Origin: Portulaca oleracea
Taxonomy: Eukaryota > Streptophyta > Magnoliopsida > Caryophyllales > Portulacaceae
Direction: 5' to 3'
Length of the DNA stretch: 64,000 nucleotides
Assembly (NCBI GenBank): GCA_029582165.1
Contig: CM055879.1
Span: 31,902,830-31,966,829, forward strand
Shown piece after piece: positions 58,105-64,000 of the stretch; the first letter of the stretch is position 1; the number at the start of each line of letters is the position of its first letter. The position numbers and the translations under genes were made by a program. Under the pieces are notes generated by a model. That model had not been told where the DNA came from. It saw nothing but the letters and a program-made list of their open reading frames with translations, and made no database searches.

Positions 58105-59294
58105 TAGTGGCGAAGCTAGGATTAAAAGGTAGGGGTGTCAAGATAAAATTTAATAAAAAAAGATAAATTATATTGAAATAAATTCTGAAAAATTAACATT
58201 CTCACATAACATTAAGTTTAATGACATAGTTTTGAAAATAAAAATACATACCTTAAATCTAAAGTTGTCCTCGGCGCGATGTCTTCACTCTCTTACTAAA
58301 AAATTTCCCCATTTCAAACTGACAAACAATTTTAAAAAATGAATTAACTTTATAAATTCAAAACATCCGCTAAGGCATATTCATGTTTGATTATTAGAAA
58401 TCAACAATTAACAATAACGAAATCATTATCTCATAACAATATTTTAATTTGTAACCAATCAATCAAACAAATAAACTAAATAGTTTGAATTATGAGTATT
58501 TAAACAAAATAAAACCATGAACTCTAATCGTTCTATTCAATAGATTGCTATTTCATCACAAAATACTCAAATTTATTAATTGTTCAATGCAAATTTAATT
58601 ATTAGAATCAACAATAAATAATAACAAAATCAACATGTCGAAAGAATATTTTAATTTGTCACCAATGAATCAAACAAATAAACTACATAATTTGAATTAT
58701 GAATATTTGAACAAAATAAAACCAAGAACTCTATTCGTTCTATTCAAAGATTGCTATTTCATCACAAAATTCTCAAATATATTAATTGTTCAATACAAAT
58801 TTAACTAAAATTAATAAATTAAACATAATAATTAATAAAATAACATACCTCAATTCAATTATTTGATCAATTAGTCGCTCAAAAAAAAAATTATTTGATC
58901 AATTAGTGGCGTGGTAGAACTGTAGAAATAGGGTAGACAGGCAGCAAACTAACGACGACTGTTGGATTTATAAATTAGGGTTAAATGAAAATTTCTAAAA
59001 TTGGGCTTTAGGGGCTTCGAACACCTGGTCGACTCCATTGTGTATAGGCGCGTGACGGGCACAGAAATAAAATGGCCAATATGCAATGCAGTAAATTCGA
59101 ACCCCTGACCTCAGGGAGTGAGAGGGGCGCTTAAGTTTAGCCTTCACCATCCAGCATAAATGTTCTTGCATTTCTTGCCCACAAATTAATTTATATATTA
59201 TTTTTACTATAAAATAGCTCTAGTCTAATTTTTTTTCCCCAAAAAAGCTGGAGGGTCAATTGACCACCCTTGACCCTTAATAATTTCGCCCCTG
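58105..59294. mobile_element. Non-autonomous hAT-like element, copy 2
   Basis: Left end tagtggcgaagctaggatt...aggggtgtcaagataaaatttaataaa; right end ggtcaattgaccacccttgacccttaat...ttcgcccctg. Collinear with 19642-20919, including the tandem 208-bp block and the complement of a tRNA-like segment (ttcgaacccctgacctcag at 59096). The terminal C is mutated to T and no clean 8-bp target duplication remains, so this insertion looks older. Confidence 0.75.
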
Positions 59295-59663
59295 AATTAA
59301 AACTTTTATTCTTATTTCCGTTGATTAAATTCAATTTCAGAATTATCAAAATTGTCCAACTTAAATTAGCCCTAAAAAATAAAATATGAAACATAAAGTT
59401 TTGATCCATACTACATACTCATATATTTGACACACCTATCATCCATAGTATAATATGGTTGAAATTATTTGACTGTTTCTTCTAAAGAAAGATTTTTGCA
59501 CTTTGCTTGGCAGTGTAGGGACTTAATTTTGTCACATTTTGATAGCAGTTTCGGCCACACACTCAGGAAGCTTCCTCTCCTTTTGGCCCCAAATACATAG
59601 GCGCCAGTCAAATGGTCTCGTCTCTTCTTTTATTTTCTGTTGTCTCCTGTACAACAAAGTTAC

Positions 59664-60002
59664 AAAAAATTACTTATGCACTTTCAAGAAACAATTTTGC
59701 ACTTAACTTTTTAAAACTAATTTTGCAGACTTTACTTTTAGGATTAGAAATTACTAGGTGAATTTCCGATGAACTCCGATTGATTCAAATCATTTTCATC
59801 CACAAAAACAAATGGCATTTTCGTCCAAAAAACACTTAATCAATTTCCCGCCTAAAACTCACAGGTGGATTCAAATTATTGGCCGGAAATTCACCTAATT
59901 ATTTCTAATTCTAAAAGTTAGGGTACCCCAAAATTAGTTTTTAAAAGTTGGGGTACCAGAAAAACATTTCACCAAAAATTAGGTACCCCTTAGTAATTTT
60001 TT
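59664..60002. mobile_element. Foldback MITE, family F3, copy 2
   Basis: Inverted arms of about 130 bp: ends aaaaaattactta and complement ...ccccttagtaatttttt, with inner words ggtgaatttccg against cggaaattcacct and ttaggattagaaatta against taatttctaattctaa. Confidence 0.75.
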
Positions 60003-60009
60003 GGCAAAG

Positions 60010-60815
60010 TTATGAGTATATAGGGTGTTAAATTTTTATGAATAAAGAATAGTTAGGTGGAAGTTAAATTATGGTAACTTTTAATAAATTTTGATAATTT
60101 TTAGCAAATTTATACTAACATATTAAAATTAATTTTTTTATTTTTTAACTTTAGTAATTTTTATAATTTTTGGTAAACTTAGGTAAAAATTGGTAAATTT
60201 TAATAAATGAAGTTACCCGTGAATTTGATAGGCTGTAAGGTCTGTTTTAGGCAAATTTGGTCAACCTATTCTCATACTTATCTCTACTTATTTACATTTA
60301 CTTATACTCATTTATATTTACCTGTACTAATTATCTTCACCCACCTACATTGAGACTGACCTTCATCCACTGTACCTATGTGAACTTTCAGCCAACAATT
60401 TTCAAATGGGTCATTCACCCTGAGGGATGACTTAGTGGATCATAGAGTTCTAAATAAGATTATAAGGTTCCAATTTATTAAAAAAAAAATTAATTTTTAA
60501 TATTTTTGTTGGATGCACTAATTAACTACTATATAAAATTTTCCCCGAACCTAGCTAGAATTATCAAAAAAATATAAATATCTATGCATACCTAAAGTTT
60601 TATCAAATTTTATCTCAATAAGCAACATCGTTACCCGTGTTAGAAAATTGAAATTATCTTAAAAATTTTTAATTTTAAATAAATTTAGTTAATGGCAAAA
60701 AGGATTTTGCTGATTGAATGATTAAGCTACAATACAAAAGGTCTTTATCTTAGCATTCATTTCTTCTTCTTCTTGGCCGGAATGATTTTTCCTTTTCCGT
60801 CTTCTCCCTTCTTTG
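60010..60815. other. Unrecognised stretch with short repeats
   Basis: Contains repeated ggtaaatttt/ttagtaaattt words (60050-60210) and tactcatttatatttac words (60265-60335). No gene seen. Confidence 0.4.
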
Positions 60816-60818
60816 TTG

Positions 60819-61165
60819 TCTGTTTGGTTATTAGGAAAGGATATTAGAGAAGAGGGAAAGGAAAGGAATATGACCTATTTCTATTTTATTTGGATTATAA
60901 ATTGAGAAAAATTAGGGGTAAGAAAGGTTAATTATTATATTTGGACTAGAAATGAAAGGGGAAGGAGAGGAAAATGAGTAATTATTATATTAATAAAATT
61001 ATTTTCTTTTTTTAAAGCATAATGAGTTCCCGCGACCCTCCGTGAACTCTTATATTGGGGTGTTAATGGAGGTAAATGGCTACCATCACCTCCCCTCGTA
61101 TTTATATTTCCAAACAAGAATAAATGGGAATATTTTTCCCCTCGTATAACCTAATCCAAACAGAT
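60819..61165. mobile_element. Foldback MITE with CTGTTTGG ends
   Basis: The left end CTGTTTGGTTATTAGGAAAGG and right-end complement CTGTTTGGATTAGGTTATACG are inverted copies. The interior carries ggaaaggaat/attattatat words. No target duplication assigned. Confidence 0.6.
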
Positions 61166-61533
61166 CAGACTGATACTATTTCTTCATTCTTCTCTTCTTC
61201 TCCTCGCAGTTTTCGAGGGAGCATGTAGTCCTTGAGAGATCCCAGTTTAAATTCTTTTAAAATAATATTTTTATTTTTTCATTGAGAATATTTTATTTCC
61301 TCAACATACGATAAATGAATGTTTCAATAGTAGCTTAGGGTAAATATCAAACTATTCACGGCAACTATGATATATTAATCTCACAACCATAATGCTTGAT
61401 TTTTTGTTCACCTTTTACCGTGATTTAAATTTTGATGGGTCCCTAAAAGATAAAGAGGATAACCGTGATTTTTAGAGGACCACATTCCCGCACCTTGCGC
61501 CTAGCCAAAGGAACCATCAGCTCGGATACCACT

Positions 61534-61715
61534 TGTTGGAAAGATCTGAAGCGGGAGCCCACTTCAAGCAGGCCCATAATACACAAGTTAAGTGAAGTTT
61601 CATCTTAAAACCAATTAGTGTTAAGATGAGTAGTCCACTTGACTTATATACCATATGTTTTCCCTTTGCTTTTCCAATGTAGGACATCGATCTTACTCAT
61701 AGGTGAATCCCAACA
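61534..61715 (-). mobile_element. TRIM-like small LTR with adjacent primer site
   Basis: 182 bp with ends TGTTGG...CCAACA. On the minus strand it reads TGTTGGGATTCACC...TTTCCAACA and is directly followed by agTGGTATCCGAGCT (complement at 61520-61531), one mismatch from the initiator tRNA-Met primer site. So small an LTR fits TRIM elements. No second LTR or polypurine tract is found downstream, so the copy is truncated. Confidence 0.6.
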
Positions 61716-61865
61716 GTACATCTATGAATGGATCCCTTCATGCATTAGGGGTATTCAGGGACATCCTTAACTCAAAAGAAAAGATTAAAATTTTAGTACT
61801 AGTATATTTTAAGACACAAATTAGCAATTATATATTTATTAAATTAATAAATATTTTGATATCCT

Positions 61866-62986
61866 TGTAGACCCCGAAAAGTTGATAACCTTTTTTCGCG
61901 GCGCTACTTAAAGAATGATTGGGAGCCGACTAGGATTGCTTAACCTTAAATAAGGTTGAACTTTTAAGAATAACTTGTGATTAAAACGCGATTTATGCGT
62001 GAGCCCAAGATTCACCTTTTAATAAATAAGAAATAAAGACACAAAAAAAAAAAGAAGGGGAAAACACAAGGAACCCGCCTCGAGTTCACTGCTTGAACCT
62101 AGACTGTTCAGAATCGCAAACCCTTCGAGAAAGAAAAAAAAAGAAAAAAAAGAAAAGAAGGTGATAAACCCGTCTGGGTTCATGAATTGAACCAAGCCGG
62201 GTTACTCCTTGCGCTAATCACAAATTAGGTCATAGAAACCATAAAAAGGAAAATACCAAAGTACGAATATAGAGTCGCCAGTTGAATTTTAGGAGAAAAA
62301 CAACAAACCATTTTGATAAACAACTCCGGCCTACAAACCCAAAGACGGATTCGGGGGTAAGGTTACGAATTTGACAATTAAAATTGTCAAATTCGCCTAT
62401 TCAAACGAATAGACTCTACTAGAATTAAATCAAAGCAGAAAAAGTTAAAGGGAGGAATTAGATATAAATTTCACAAATTCATCATTAAATTCATGCAAAA
62501 CATTGAAAATAAAGAAACATGAATTCGATAGATTATGCTACATGGTTTACATCAACTATGCTAACCTTTAGTGAAGCAGCATGCAAAGGGAGAGAAGAGG
62601 TGGAGAGAATATGCTAGTGTCAATACTCTAGCATACCACGGTCGTGTCAATGAAAGGGAAAAAGGGTTTAATTTATAGTGGAATGTAGGTTAGGTAGGGC
62701 GATTAGGGTTTAGGTTTAGCCGCGACGACGAAACTCAGCCGGGTTTACGCCTTTGAACCAGTCATTTAGGTATGGGCAAAGCTGCGTTTGGCCCACAAAA
62801 CCCAATCGGTTTTCGGTGAACCAAAGCTTGGCCCACCGAACTCAATGGGTTGGACCGTAATCTTTGGGCTATTTTGCTTGCTTTCGGGCTAGAAAAGAAA
62901 TGGGCTTGCATGCTACTAAACTACTCGGCTAGCTTATTTTTTACAAATAACTAAAACTAATACCGGTACAAAATCTGGCGTCTACA
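61866..62986 (-). repeat. 3' LTR of a Ty3/gypsy-type element
   Basis: 1121 bp. On the minus strand it starts TGTAGACGCCAGATTTTG and ends GGGGTCTACA, so the termini are inverted TGTAGAC/GTCTACA. On the internal side it is immediately preceded by the purine tract AAAGTGGGGGC. A hairpin with 13-bp arms (gaatttgacaatt/aattgtcaaattc) lies at about 62366-62393. The other LTR and the coding region lie beyond the window, so the target duplication cannot be checked. Confidence 0.75.
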
Positions 62987-63006
62987 GATAGCCCCCACTT
63001 TGATCG
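62987..63006 (-). other. Polypurine tract of the gypsy element
   Basis: The minus strand reads CAAAGTGGGGGCTATC directly before the LTR's TGTAGACG. This is the expected priming site for plus-strand DNA synthesis. Confidence 0.65.
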
Positions 63007-63117
63007 AGTTTGAGCAAAACGATGATCAAAGTAGTCTTGATGACCCTGGATATGAATCAAGCCTGCTCAAGCCGTTGACGCTGGAAGCTTGGTCCTGCGC
63101 CGATGTTGGTTGTCGCT

Positions 63118-64000
63118 AGTTTCTTCCGTAAAGTCGATCAATTGATCCGCCTCATTTCGCCGTGAGGTAGATCAAGGTTATGCACTTCATTTCACGCCGG
63201 AGTGCAAGACTCAGTTCGCGTGGGTTGACTCGCTTAGTTTCTTCCGTAAAGCGGCCGAGTCGATCCGCTTCATTTCGCCGTGAGGCGGATCTAGGAGGCA
63301 TGCTTCATTTCGCCGTGACGCATGCCAGGATGACGAGGTGATCCACTTCATTTCGCCGTGAGGTGGATCGAGGTGACGCGCTTCATTTCGCCGTGAAGCA
63401 TGCTGGGATGATAAGGTGATCCACTTCATTTCGCCGTGAGGTGGATCGAGGTGACGCGTTTCATTTCGCCGTGAAGCATGCCGAGATGATGAGGTGATCC
63501 ACTTCATTTTGCCGTGAGGTAGATCGAGGTGACGTGCTTCATTTCGCCGTGAAGCATGCCGGGATGATGAGGTGATCCACTTCATTTCGCCGTGAGGTGG
63601 ATCGAGGTGACGTGCTTCATTTCGCCGTGAAGCATGCCGTGATGATGAGGTGGTCCACTTCATTTCGCCGTGAGGTGGACCGAGGTGACGCACTTCATTT
63701 CGCCGTGAAGCGTGCCGTGATGATGAGGTGATCCATTTCATTTCGCCGTGAGGTGGATCGGGGTGACGTGCTTCATTTCGCCGTGAAGCATGCCGTGATG
63801 ATGAGGTGATCCACTTCATTTCGCCGTGAAGCGTGCCAGGATGATGAGGTGGTCCACTTCATTTCGCCGTGAGGTGGATCGAGGTGACGCACTTCATTTC
63901 GCCGTGAAGCGTGCCAGGATGATGAGGTGATCCACTTCATTTCGCCGTGAGGTGGGTCGAGGTGACGTGCTTCATTTCGCCGTGAAGCATGCCGTGATGA
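63118..64000 (-). repeat. 78-bp tandem array in the gypsy 3' region
   Basis: Starts of gaggtgatcc-type units at 63491, 63569, 63647, 63725 and 63803 are exactly 78 bp apart. The next starts, 63846 and 63924, show one 43-bp short unit followed by 78 again. Each unit is a dimer of 35-bp and 43-bp halves, both containing CTTCATTTCGCCGTGA. Two diverged, longer units about 118 bp apart (agtttcttccgtaaag at 63118 and 63236) begin the array. It continues off the window. Because 78 is divisible by three, the minus strand is open for 202 codons (63819-63211) of a 26-residue repeat; this is not taken as a gene. Tandem repeats between pol and the 3' LTR are characteristic of Tat/Ogre-type gypsy elements. 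Confidence 0.85.

Noticed and set aside
63211..63819. 202-codon open frame of 26-residue repeats
   Set aside because: It exists because the tandem unit is 78 bp (divisible by three); composition follows the repeat, it lies in the noncoding 3' part of a gypsy element, and no promoter or domain is present.
63118..64000. Array resembling CRISPR (regular short repeats)
   Set aside because: The intervening halves are repeats themselves, not unique spacers, and the DNA is plant.

Overview
This 64 kb window is AT-rich nuclear DNA of a flowering plant, most likely a eudicot. The evidence is spliced genes with GT-AG introns, plant-type transposons (Helitrons with CTAG ends, Stowaway and Tourist MITEs, hAT, Ty1/copia, Ty3/gypsy, a Cassandra 5S-bearing LTR, tRNA-derived SINEs, L1-type LINE fragments) and a plant-specific ALKBH9/10-type RNA demethylase. 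The species cannot be told from the sequence. There is no bacterial operon, CRISPR array or phage. Most open frames of 60-100 codons are chance reading of microsatellites or inverted repeats.

Two kinds of host gene are supported. (1) Three nearly identical two-exon genes (4404-4968 minus, 17097-17661 minus, 29099-29663 plus) each encode a 149-residue secreted protein with ten cysteines. Each lies in a larger duplicated segment (about 4.2-8.7, 17.1-22.1 and 27.5-29.9 kb), the third inverted. (2) A complete seven-exon gene (36128-42386 minus, 503 codons, 4.2 kb first intron) encodes an ALKBH10B-like Fe(II)/2-oxoglutarate m6A RNA demethylase with H-x-D...H ligands intact.

Layout. 0-4.2 kb: a long foldback element, a MITE inside a (TA)n tract, a LINE 3' fragment and a Helitron 3' end. 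4.2-8.7 kb: duplicated unit 1. 8.8-12.7 kb: two head-to-tail Helitrons inside an (AAT)n tract. 12.9-17.1 kb: foldback elements, a SINE and a possible LTR-element remnant. 17.1-22.1 kb: unit 2, loaded with later insertions. 22.1-27.1 kb: mostly unrecognised DNA, one CACTA-like end and a LINE RT fragment. 27.1-29.9 kb: foldback MITEs and inverted unit 3. 30.0-32.6 kb: a 2.6 kb internally deleted copia element with an intact gag-protease frame. 32.6-36 kb: repeats. 36-42.7 kb: the ALKBH10B-like gene and its promoter. 42.9-61.2 kb: MITEs, SINE-like pieces, a shattered copia pol, a retroposed RRM ORF flanked by an 18-bp target duplication, a Cassandra solo LTR and a second hAT-like element. 61.5-64 kb: a small TRIM-like LTR, then the 3' LTR, polypurine tract and 3' tandem-repeat region of a large gypsy element running off the window.

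The three duplicated units act as an internal clock. A SINE shared by all three predates the triplication. The other insertions are private to one unit, and the sister units preserve the empty sites, so several target duplications and element ends can be read directly.
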